From Pisolithus tinctorius (taxonomy: Eukaryota; Basidiomycota; Agaricomycetes; Boletales; Pisolithaceae), in assembly GCA_024663395.1 (NCBI GenBank), contig JANFAH010000001.1, positions 5,828,001 through 5,892,000 on the forward strand: a stretch of 64,000 nucleotides of DNA. The letters run 5' to 3'. Below the pieces are notes generated by a model. It saw only the letters and a list, made by a program, of their open reading frames with translations. It did not search any database and was not told the origin of the DNA. Positions 40,341-51,000 of this stretch are shown piece by piece. The translations under genes were made by a program, and so were the position numbers. Positions within the stretch are counted from its first letter, which is position 1, and every line of letters starts with the position of its first letter.

Positions 40341-40507
40341 TGTATTGGGTAGATCATCTTATTGACCGCCGTGTAATGTACATAAACGCCCACAACCACT
40401 GTAATCGCAACCCCTTTGTTTGTTTGTTTCGCTTTGTTCCGTGCTCCCTGCAAGTCAATTCAATACAGCGGTGACGCCGACCCAACACCAGCAAGTACGC
40501 CGCGACC

Positions 40508-42128
40508 ATGGCAGAACGAACAAATCCCAATATGCTCTTCGCCAACTTCAACCAAGACTACTCGTGAGTAGAGTCGTTACAGAGGGATACCACCCTTTGT
40601 CCTTACCTGTCAACAGTTGCATATCCGTAGGCACTCGGAAGGGTTACAGTATCACGAATTGCGATCCCTTCGGCAGGGTTTATACCATGAGTAAGTGTTC
40701 TAGAACACAAAGGCACAAGTTGGCTCGAGCAATACCTCAGACGACGGAGCGCGCGGAATTGTGGAGATGCTCTTCTGCACGTCACTTCTTGCTCTTGTCG
40801 GCGCAGCAGATCAACCTCAGTCGAGTCCTCGCAAGTTGCAAATAGTGAATACAAAGGTGCACCGAATGCGTTAAATGTTTCGTGTCCGAATCTGAGTCGG
40901 CTTTAGCGTCAATCCATGATATGCGAGCTCCTCTTCCCCTCTTCCATCCTTGCCGTCAAACTTAACCGCAAGACTCTGGTTATTGTACTCGAGACCGAAA
41001 TATACATATACGACATATCTAACATGCGACTTCTCCACGTCATTGAGACTGCGCCAAATCCAGAAGGTGAGCACCGCACGTATCCGGGCGACCTTGATTG
41101 CTCTACAACGAATTTTCTGTGCAGCAATATGTGCTCTGTCTCCGAATGCAGAACAGTCCTACCTTGCCTACCCGTCGCCTGTTCCGTCACCTTTAACGCC
41201 TGGAGGCTCATCTGGATCGGCAGTTCCGGATTCGTCCTCGGGCGATGTGCTTCTCTTTTCCACTACGACATTAACGCTAACTAATATCATACGTGCACAT
41301 AAATCTCCACTCTCAGCACTTGCTATTTCTCCGTCTGGTACCCTTCTTGCCACTGCATCCGACAAGGGAACGATCATTCGCGTATGGAGTGTACCAGGGG
41401 CCGAGAGACTATGGCAGTTTAGAAGAGGAACACGAGAAACGAAGATTTACAGCATGGCATTCAACACTGTAGGAAGCCTTTTAGCCGTTAGCTCGGCACA
41501 TGACACAGTCCATATCTTCAAACTGGGAGGACGACAGGCTTCCGGGAACTCGAAAAAGGATAGACCTTCGAGTCCGTTAGAAAGTATAGACAGCAAGGAC
41601 CAGGATGATGGGAGGGCTGCAGGGGATTACGACACATTTGTGGATGAGCGAAAGAAGAGCGGTGGCGTTTCGTGAGTCTACTTTCTCCCTTTTATCTTGT
41701 GGTATGACCCTCGGGAGACACTTAACCAATGCCATCAAGTGCGTCCCTTCGACGACGTTCTCTCCATCTCACGAAATCATTGTCTTCTTCTGTTGGGGGA
41801 TATCTCCCTCATACGATTACGGAAATGTGGGAACCAGCCCGGGACTTTGCAAGCTTGCGCCTTCCAACGAGCGGAGTGAGGTCAGTGGTTGGACTAAGTA
41901 GGTGCGTAAATTTGCACTTTTTCGGATGTGTCCTGAGAATAGGCAATCTATTTACTTCGGTTGTTTCTAATGCTGGACCTACGAATGTCCAGCACTCTCC
42001 CCCAAGTTATGGTGATTTGTTCAGACGGCTACTTCTATGCGTACAGCATCGATCTTGAGAACGGTGGGGAGTGCATGCTGATGAAACAGTACAGCATCGT
42101 AGACTCTGACCCTGCGGGAGGGGAATAG
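40508..42128 (+). CDS. ATG18: Autophagy PROPPIN Atg18 (WIPI family, seven-bladed beta-propeller)
   Basis: Binds PI3P and PI(3,5)P2 at autophagosome and vacuole membranes. The spliced start reads [19 protein letters not shown], then [20 protein letters not shown]. The next blades are [39 protein letters not shown] and [40 protein letters not shown] precedes the Ser/Pro-rich loop [20 protein letters not shown]. The lipid-binding motif is FRRG in [19 protein letters not shown], with [12 protein letters not shown] after it. A long Ser/Asp-rich loop ([15 protein letters not shown]) precedes the last blade [20 protein letters not shown]. The stop is at 42126-42128. It lies only 167 bases downstream of BRR2 on the same strand. 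Confidence 0.94.
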
Positions 42129-42468
42129 CTCTAGTCTCTGGACGGGTCAGTGAGTGCTTTAGGCCTCCTCTTTCATTTCTGCCTGTCTGGGTTTTTGGCA
42201 CTGTAACTTGTGACTGCTGTAATACCTTCCGAGCGTTGCAACGGAGGGTCCTCCATGATCACCAGCATTCTGCGTACGTAGTGGATACATTAAATTTGAC
42301 CACGAAGATCACGGTGCCAGATTGCTCTGTAATGTGTGCACTCTGGAGAAAGGTGGGTGGTAGGCGACGATTAGATTAGATTTGCGATCATCGAGTCATC
42401 GACGCGGATCGCAAATAAAGAGTCCCGTAGACGGCAATCGTCTCGACGACATTCTCCTCGAACCACCG
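42129..42468. promoter_or_regulatory. Spacer with HIS5 promoter and GAGTCA core
   Basis: A 340-base region between ATG18 and HIS5. GAGTCA (42393-42398) lies 76 bases upstream of the HIS5 ATG, in the context ATGACTCG on the other strand, which matches seven of the bases of a Gcn4-type half-site arrangement. No gene is seen here. Confidence 0.4.
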
Positions 42469-43820
42469 ATGGCCATTCTGGGTTTGGCCCCTTCTTGTGA
42501 GCCCCAGCGGCCTGCCCATTTCGACATCGAGAAAGTCATAAGGCCTAACATCCTCTCTTTACACCCATACCGTTGCGCTCGCGACGACTATCAGGAGGGA
42601 ATACTTCTGGATGCCAATGAAAACTCCCTTGGACACTCCATCTCTTCGCTGGGAAAGACAGAAGAGCTACTCTCCGTGCTCGACGCAGATTTACATAGAT
42701 ACCCCGACCCGTCCCACAACCATATCAAAGCCCGTATCGCTCAACTACGCTCCCTCCCTGATCCAAAACATGTGTTTCTCGGCGTCGGTTCCGACGAGGT
42801 TATCGACCTACTCTTACGTATATGCGTCACGCCCGGTCGCGAGAAAATCTTGATCACTCCCCCTACGTATGGCATGTACACCGTGTGTGCGCATGTCAAT
42901 GACGTTGGCATCGTGCGCTGCAATTTAAATCTGAGTGGGGATCAAGGGGAAGGTGGTGAGAATGGACGGTTCAGCTTGGTGGTAAATGATGTTAGTGCTG
43001 CTCGACACCTTCCCCCAACCCTAGAGCTAACATTCCACCATAGATTAAGGCGGCCTTGTCCTCTGACCCTACAATAAAACTCGTTTTTCTATGCTCGCCT
43101 GGAAACCCCACCGGAACATTGATATCCCTCAAGTCACTCCGTTCTTTGCTTGACTATGAGCCATTCAAAGGCATTGTTGTCGTGGACGAGGCATACATAG
43201 ACTTCGCTGGCGAAGATGCCTCGGCAGTGTCACTGATTAGAGATTATGGAAATCTCTGTGTCATGCAGACGTTGAGCAAGAGCTTCGGGTTAGCCGGTAT
43301 TCGGTGGGTAGTTCATTCATTCACAACGGGTCACTTTGCGCTCAGCAGGGAAATCCGTGATCATAGCCTAGGCCTTGCCCTCGCCCAACCACCCCTGATA
43401 CAAATACTTACGAACACGAAGGCGCCTTACAATATCTCCACACCAACAGCCCAACTAGCTCTTGCTGCCTTGGAGCAACCTTCTCTTACAACTATGCGGG
43501 AAAAAATAGAATTTCTGTTGGATTCCAGGAGTAGATTGGCTCAGTCACTCACGGACCTGAGTCACTTAGGGTTGGGTCCCATCATTGGGGGGAACGATGC
43601 AAACTTCCTCGTGGTCCCTGTTGTTGACAAGGTGACCCGTATACCTGACAACCAAAGATCCCAAAGGATTTACAAGGTACTCGCGGAGGAGAACGGAGTC
43701 GTGGTGAGGTACAGGGGTAGCGAGCCTGGTTGTGCAGGGTGCTTAAGAATAACCGTCGGAACTCCAGAGGAGAACAAGGTGCTGATAGAACAGCTACGGA
43801 AAATTCTGGAGGCACTTTAG
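42469..43820 (+). CDS. HIS5: Histidinol-phosphate aminotransferase
   Basis: PLP enzyme of histidine synthesis that converts imidazole-acetol phosphate to histidinol phosphate. The start at 42469 (MAILGLAPSCEPQRPAHFDI) is the first ATG in frame. Family blocks: RPNILSLHPYRCARDDYQEG, ILLDANENSLG, LHRYPDP, FLGVGSDEVIDLLLRI, ILITPPTYGMYTVCA, LVFLCSPGNPTGTLI, GIVVVDEAYIDFAGE, and TLSKSFGLAGIR with the PLP lysine (43278-43280). The C-terminus is VVVRYRGSEPGCAGCLRITV, GTPEENKVLIEQLRKIL. Two introns: the first joins FSLV to IKAALSSDP, the second joins AGIR to LGLALAQPP. Length is about 400 residues, as usual. Confidence 0.96.
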
Positions 43821-44241
43821 GCAGGCCCATCGCTAAAGGGCTCTGATAACAACTACTAGACATAAGAAGAGCGGGGTATCCAGAGAAGTACAACTGGGGA
43901 ATTGTAATCATCAAATCAGCCGTACTCGGGGGCTGGTAGACGTCCCGTTCCCTCACCTGCAGGTGACCAGTACAAGCTACAGCTCCACGCTAGTCATATC
44001 TGAACTACCTTGCTATAGTAAAAGATCGTGCGGTTGTTCACGGTACCTTGTTTCTTATTTTGTTATCCTTTGCCACGCGCTGCACTAACGAAAGTTTCTC
44101 GGCGAAACAGTACAACATAGAATGGCTACTGTCGCCCAAGATATTCGCGCCGATGGAGGATGTTATGTGTGGATATTGGGCATGAGAATGATACATCGGG
44201 CTGCATATTACATAACAAAACCACCTATAGGGAGGACAGTC
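43821..44241. other. Convergent spacer between HIS5 and RPS26
   Basis: About 420 bases holding the two facing 3' ends. It contains a perfect 14-base palindrome TCACCTGCAGGTGA at 43953-43966, about 130 bases past the HIS5 stop. No gene is seen. Confidence 0.55.
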
Positions 44242-44957
44242 TCATGCTTTGCCAGCCTTCGCGTCCTCGGCAGCAGCCACTGCCGGGTTGACCTTCTTGC
44301 CATCTTTCCAACGGATACGTGGGGGAGGGGCACGGTTGCGGCGACCCTCGCGTGACCTCACGCGAACGACTGGCATTACAAGAGTGATAAATGGAACTGG
44401 CATGCACCACCAATATCACTTACCATGCGAGTGGATTGCGCAGGAGACGCAATATGCAATTTTGATGTAAAGTTTAGGGATAACATATTCTGCACATCAA
44501 ACAATAGAACCATACTGTCAGGGAAGTATCGTAATTGACGCGAATACATACCTGGGTAGACGCTAGCCTCGCTAATATCACGGACGGCTGCGCTCTCGAC
44601 CATGTTCCTCACAGTGAAACGTTTAATAGCCTTGTCCTTGGCGACGCAGCGCGAGCAGTTGGAACAGCGGAGGTAGCCAACGTGACCGCGGCCATGCTTG
44701 CTGCGGCCGGCATTTCTTCTCTTCTTAGTCTGTTGCGAATGTAAGCTTCATTGATTACTTGGATGTTCCGACAGTCCAGTGGGTGCAACTGGTAGGCGTC
44801 GTGTATGGCCATCCATAGTAACTGGACGTGCACTTCATCATCCTAAGGGGTGACAGCTCATCCACCCACTCCTGGTGCGCTACCTGCCCACGGCTCTCTC
44901 CAGCACAAAACCCTGGCCATCTCGTGTCTCCCGTAGCGTAGGTATACCACTCACCAT
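44242..44957 (-). CDS. RPS26: 40S ribosomal protein S26 (eS26)
   Basis: Small-subunit protein near the mRNA exit site. Spliced reading: M, then [101 protein letters not shown] and [21 protein letters not shown]. The zinc-binding cysteines are in CSNC and CVSC. The first exon is just the ATG (44955-44957), followed by a 225-nt intron (44730-44954), the usual arrangement of ribosomal protein genes. Further introns follow SVYP and HS. Length, about 120 residues, is normal. Confidence 0.96.
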
Positions 44958-45373
44958 GTTGAATTGGTCCCCGGAGTCTTGAGGTTGGCGGGCTTTACTG
45001 GTTGTCAGTACCTACCACGCTCGCCCAACCAGAGTCGGCAAATTCCTTACAGGATTCTCACGATCCCGCAGACCTGCCCTTGCCTGCATTATGTAAACAT
45101 ACATCTCCCCCTTCCTACATATCTCTCGGGAGTACTTACTTACATGCGATACCTTTCTACCTGTTCTTGCTGCGAGCTTGGTCCACGTGTAACAGATTCT
45201 TCACCTCGTAGCAGGCTTTCTCTACACTTGTGCTTTGGCACGCCATCCATAAATCCTAGTCTTCGATTATGAATCGTTTCACTGTACCACTTCCGGTTGT
45301 GAAGACTTTCCACCAATATAGAAGAAAGGTATATACATATATACATATGTAGCACGGTAGCAAGGATAGCGTA

Positions 45374-45700
45374 TCAACATCGGAATGAAGGGTACTCGTG
45401 GAAGGGGTTAATGGCAGACCGTATCTGGATAATGAACACTTGGATGGCGTAGTACACAACTGATTGGGAAACGAAAAAGAAGAGAGAAAGAAAACACACA
45501 AAACCGAGAATGACTACGAGAGGATAACGAAGGTTGTTGGAGGAAGCAGCTGACGGGGCCACATAAAACGGATCGACTAGCTGGACTGCTGGATTCTGGG
45601 TTATGGATTTGGTTAGGATTTCTTCGATCGCACCGTGCCCCTTCTGATCTGTTGACTGATCTTTGCCTGATCGAGGGATGGTGGTCAGGTCTGACGCTCC
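45374..45700 (-). other. Open frame with a hydrophobic segment between PDS5 and RPS26, coding status unclear
   Basis: A minus-strand frame without stops for over 100 codons begins near GGASDLTTIPRSG and includes LRYPLVVILGFVCFLSLFFF, VSQSVVYYAI, a clear membrane-type segment. It has no in-frame ATG. It could be read only through splicing from the PDS5 3' end or from an unseen exon. It may equally be a chance open frame in UTR and promoter DNA. Confidence 0.25.
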
Positions 45701-48700
45701 ACCTGCATCACTGACACAGGCAGTGTACTCACCTTTGCTCTCGTCCGAGCTTTTCGACCTGCTCTTCTGGCCTTAGAAGTGTCTTCGTTTGCAGAGACCC
45801 CTTCTTTGTCGCTGTCCTGCCCCTCGTCTTCACTCAGCCCGGACTTTGAAGTCTTCGGGGATGAATGCCTTTCAGAAAGCGGAGACTCGTCTTCGGAATG
45901 GTCTTCCGGATCCGACGACGATTCCGCAGTCTCAGACTGATCACTCATCCAGCGTGCCGATGGCTTTGCACGTCTGTGTGGTGTGTGTAAGTGTCGAGTG
46001 TTCAGTCCCAAACAAAATAGCCACGCTCACTTCGCTGCGCCGTTCACACGCGGACGAGATGCTTTGCGTTTGGCACCTTGCGGCGACTTCTCGTCCCTCG
46101 CCTCCCTTGCCTCGCGCCGTTTTTCCTGAAATAATCGCAGTATTCCTTAGCACATAATGATTGGTATAGATAATACGACTCACCTTCGCTGCGGCGGTGG
46201 CTGCAGTCTTGTGCGGCTTCGCGGCCTCAGCCAGCCACTCAATTGTCTCCTGAGGGAGATACACTGTCTTTAGGATCTGGACAAGGGCGCAATGAATCAA
46301 CATCTGAGGAAAAGAATGGAATGCAGACAGGGGCATATTAACCTTCACGGCTGCTTCCGGATTTGGAAGGGAACGGAATATATCTGATGGAAGCTTCACT
46401 TTTCCGGGGAAGCTCTGAAGCGCCCACGACCGGGCTTGTGCGCGCGCTTTGATCAGTTCCTGTGCAAGTTCGCTCATTGCATATAGATGCTACATTTCCA
46501 GCGGTTAGAAGAGCAAGAAGAAGCCGCTTCATGACAATTTACCTCGCTGTATGTATGTGATTCGGCGTCGCGGACGGTTTTGGCTTTCATCGCGAGGTGA
46601 TAAAGAAGGGAAATGTTCTCGGAAGATGTTATCTGATCGAGGTAAAACTCCACGTATCTGTGAAGCGGAGGTCAAGTGAGGAATCGACATGATTTAAACA
46701 TGTCCTCACTTTGCCATGTCTTGCAAATTTTCGTGAGCAATTGAAAAATCGGGGTGGTGTGCCAGTAGGTGAAGAAGGCGTATGAAGATCACTTCAAGGT
46801 GTTCAACGCGCGCGGCTAGGGAAATAGTATGTCAGCTATCCTGCTTCAAGACGCAGATGCGCTGCTACCTGGTGGCAGTGTGCGGTTTGCGAATGAAACG
46901 TATGCCGTGGCCCTGTTGCGAACATCATCCTCAGGATCCAGGACTGTGAGGAACGGGATTGTATTAAAGCGGGGCGGCAGTTTGCGTGGAGAAAGTAGAG
47001 ATATGAGTTTCGTGAGGAAAATCATTCGGACGTGATAGCATGGGTCCTGGTGTAGTCTGTTAGTGATTCAACCACTTGGCTGAAATATCCACCCTTACTT
47101 GGACGGTGATGGCTAGCCAGACAAAATGAGGATTGATCACGGTGGCATATGCCTCGACGGCCGATAAATGCAACAACGATACGGCTGCTTGCAATCGCAT
47201 GCGTGACTTGACGGATGGGCTAAGATACACTGTCAACCCAAGCCGAAAGGAGTCATTAGAAAACTTACCTATCCGAGGCGTCTACCTTGAATGAACCAGA
47301 ATGCTGAATTAGAGCCGTGAACATCTTCAAAGCAGGCGTAGCGATGTCAGTAGCATTTGAACTGGACGCGTGGGCAAGACAGCGATTTCGGCAGACTTTC
47401 AAGGCTTGAATCCGAGCTCGAAGGATCGGTGGGACGTCATCGTCGTTTACCCAGTCATTATCCACATCCATATCTTCCTTCATATACATAAAATTCTCGG
47501 TCACAAACTAAAGTGCTAAGGCAGCAAGGTGACTCACATCATCTGCCTGACTCGGTGCCACCAGCAGCTTTTTGACCAAAAAAGTCATGATGTCATCACT
47601 TTTGTGTTCGAAGGCCTCCGACCGAAAACGGGCCATCTGGACAAGTAGAGTGGTATGCGCAACCAGCATCTCCGGCCCGGCATCTGGGAGTCTCTGCGCC
47701 ACAGACTGACGACCCATCAGCCCTCAAAAAAAGGTAGTATTAACGCGTCACACGTACTTCAATAACTTGCATGCACTGTTCATCACCCCCCTTCAAGGAA
47801 GCCAGCAGCCTCGATGCAAATTTTGTCACTCTGGCATTCTCACCTAATGCATACTTCGTTACGCGATCCATCGTCCGCCTGCATTAGATTGTGGCATTAT
47901 CAAAATGTCGCCTTTTTTTCAGGAGGAAAACATACTTGTCAAACGAAGTAAGAGACTCGTCTGTTCGTACCACGGCTGCTAATGCTTGCATACCAAGTTC
48001 CACAAGCATTATATTCTTTTCATCGGCAATCGCTTTAGTCAGTTCACCCATGTGCGCCTTGTACAGCGCGGGACAGTGCTTCGAGACATATGTTAGAAGT
48101 TGATGTATGTGTTTCGTCATCGGGGAAGCAACGGAGGATGAAGAAGATTTTTGGAGGCGTTTGAGGAGCGGTGAGATGGATGATTGGTTAAGGATACGGA
48201 GGGTGCAACGGCGGATGAATATAAGCATTGTGGAAAGAATAGATTCGTGAGATTGTTCAACCCGTCGTAAAAACTCGTTCTAGAATGCAGCTATTTCAGC
48301 CAACATCAACCCGTTAAAGGGTAAGTAGGGTCGTACAGATGCTTTCACTATATTTTTGAGGTCGGACTGAAGGTCCATGCATGTCTTCAGAAGCTTGTAT
48401 AATCGATTTTCATTGGCTTTGGCAAAAGCTTGCAGGTCCTCAGTCGCTTTGTGGGGATCCGGAAATTGTCCTACTTCAGTTTTAGTGATTATCTTTCTCA
48501 TGAATCAATACCATACTGGACAGATGACGAATGATATTGACCAGCTTCTGTTTCACAGCCTCCTCGTTTTCGTCAATCACACCACCCTGCAGTGTGTACC
48601 ATTAGACACTTTAAACAAGTTTCGCAACCTGGCTTACATTGTTCTGTATGCAAGCCTGTAAGAAGTGTTCATACGCTGTGGGACGGCTACCAGTGGGCCA

Positions 48701-50508
48701 TTAGTTGCCAAAAGCATTTGTACTTAACGGAATCCGCCACCTACTTAACTTTGACCCCAGACATGCTCAACACGGCATTGATTGCAGTATCATCTAGATA
48801 TTGCATGACATTCAACAACCTGTCCGTCCATGCTGTTTCGTCGACCTCGATATTTTTCGATGTCGATGTTGACGCAACATTTGACAACGGCGGTAACGGA
48901 AAAATATAGTCCGCTATGACTTGTTCGGCCGCTGGTCTGGTGAAGAAATGAATTTTAGCGATATCAAGGAGCCACCCACGTACTTGCTCTCAAGCGTCAC
49001 ATTCGCAATATGAAAAACCTGGTTAGGGATCCAAGAGAAATGTTCGATCGCTGAGGGATCACCGTTCTCACTAGAAGTAGCTTGAGCGTAAAGCAGTGAA
49101 AGTAAATAGAAGGCTCACATTTCAGGATAGGCGAGAGCATAAAGCTTCCCTATAGCATTTAAAGCCTCAACACGAACAGTATGCTTCTTATCCATTCCAC
49201 GGCCAGCCACAGCGCGTAATTGACTAGTAGAAACATGATGAAGGGCCGTTTCATAGTCAAGCTGCGAGTACACTTTGCACACTGCGGCTCGGACCTTGTC
49301 GTCCGGGTCTAACAGCTTGAGCCTCAAAATATCTATTCAACATAGCAATTGTCACCGGAGGTCAAAGAGAGAGTTGAATAAGCTTGCCTTCTATTGTTTC
49401 TCGATGCTCAGGTGAATTTAGGACTAAACCCTTTGCGCTTTCCACAAGTTTCAAACGCACGGGGGCTGCTTTGTCGCCCTTTCGCATCAACCACACATTC
49501 CAAGTTGATGGATATTTTCGAACAAGGTCCGCTCCCCCTTTGTCTCCAAACATCTCCCCAAGCGTCTGAGTGACGATTACCCTCACCTGGACTTCTTCCA
49601 CCCGCAACTCCTCTTCTAACTGTGGAATCACGCTGTGCAGGAGTGAGGGACACGATCGAGCAAGTTGTTTAACGAGTTCGTGCGCGGTACGGATTTCCTC
49701 ATAGTCACTTTCCGACTGAAGGTCCCGAGAATTTGTGATGATGATGTCGGTAAAGTATTGACAGACATGACGTTGAAGTTTGTCTGCAGTTGTATTGCAG
49801 ATTTGAACAGCAAGACGGTAAGCGGGCTGATCCATACGCTAATGTGCGTGTAAGATAGATCGAAACACGAAACACGAAGCGACTTACAGTGTTCTTGTCC
49901 ATGAATTGCGCCATGATAACTTCAAGGACCTCGGTTGGAAGTGACTGGCATTCGTCTATGAGTGCAATGAGTATATCTGCAATAAACAGTTCGATCTTCT
50001 TAGCAAGGTCGCGCCGTACGAGGGCAAAGAAGTCGCGGAAAACTTCGATCATGAGCTCCTCGGCATTGGGGAGATCGCAGACAAGAACGACACTCTTCAC
50101 AACCGACAGGGACTCGAGCAGGCGGAAGTACTCGTTATAATAGGTTGACTCCGTGCTCTTAAGACCAGCTGAGAGCTGCCTGAAAAAGAACTGGAAGATA
50201 TCCCTGAGCTCGGTTACGGTATAAGGGGCATCGGGCGCATAGAGTCGGAGAATATCAGCAAGACAACATGCAACGTAGGCCTTGACACCCCTTTCCTTAT
50301 GAAGGAGAAGAGAGGTGTTTATGAGCTGGGTCCGAACGGAGGAGAGCGAGTGCACGTCGACTATCTCTTGGTCGAGTTCTGAGAGTTCCGTGTGCAGGGC
50401 TTTAAGTTTTTTGAGCAACGCATCGGTGCCAAGGTTCTTCCCGACCAGTTTCTCATTGAAAGTGAGTTTCTTCTGCGTCGTATTCGCGGTACGCGTCTGT
50501 GCCACCAT
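45613..50508 (-). CDS. PDS5: Sister chromatid cohesion protein Pds5
   Basis: HEAT-repeat cohesin regulator that stabilises and releases cohesin with Wapl/Eco1. The start at 50508 is MVAQTRTANTTQKKLTFNEK, then LDQEIVDVHSLSSVRTQLIN and KERGVKAYVACCLADILRLY with APDAPYT, the conserved Pds5 N-terminus. Further blocks: LRDIFQFFFRQLSAGL, YFRLLESLSVVKSVVLVCDL, LIALIDECQSLPTEVLEVIM, AYRLAVQICNTTADKLQRHV, LLDPDDKVRAAVCKVYSQLD. The C-terminal part is basic and Ser/Asp-rich (SSSDPEDHSEDESPLSERHS, RKARTRAK). A perfect donor (45732) after RTRAK suggests a last 66-nt intron and an end AKISQQIRRGTVRSKKS at 45613. Reading through instead stops at 45685 (VERQT). The gene has many exons and is over 1,100 residues. 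Confidence 0.9.
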
Positions 50509-51000
50509 TGCGGCAGTCGGGTGTCGGGACAGCTTGCAATATAATGACCCCCTCGTCGGCGCTTGGGTTGCTCGCCCAAAACGCGTCTCGCGTCACACCA
50601 CAGGATCGGAGTCTCGGAGATTTAATATTCAAAACCCACGATCGCGATGCCGATACTTAGCGTCAACACATAACTCACTAGTACTGTTCAATGGGATAAG
50701 CAGACCTTGGAAATATCCCCAAAAACAGATAATCAACCTCTTTAAACCATCTTCAGAACATGCACCGGGGTTTGCATCACTAGTACTATGGGTGATTTGG
50801 TAGTTCGGACTGAGAATTGAACCGCCGCCGAAATTGGCCGAGAAGCCGGCCCCTTTGACTTGTGTGATCAATGGCCTGCTACAAATTTGATCGTCCTCGC
50901 ACCAACCTCGCACACCGACCAGGTTGCAACACTGACGAGGTTCGACGTCAGCTCAAGTCAAACCCAACCGCCATACAGTTCCGCTCCTCATTTGCTTATC
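50509..51000. promoter_or_regulatory. Divergent promoter between PDS5 and NAA15
   Basis: A 492-base spacer. ACGCGT followed by TCGCGT lies at 50581-50592, 73 bases upstream of the PDS5 ATG. This resembles MCB elements that drive G1/S genes through MBF. The hexamer is frequent by chance, so the case rests on position and on the doubled core. Confidence 0.4.
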
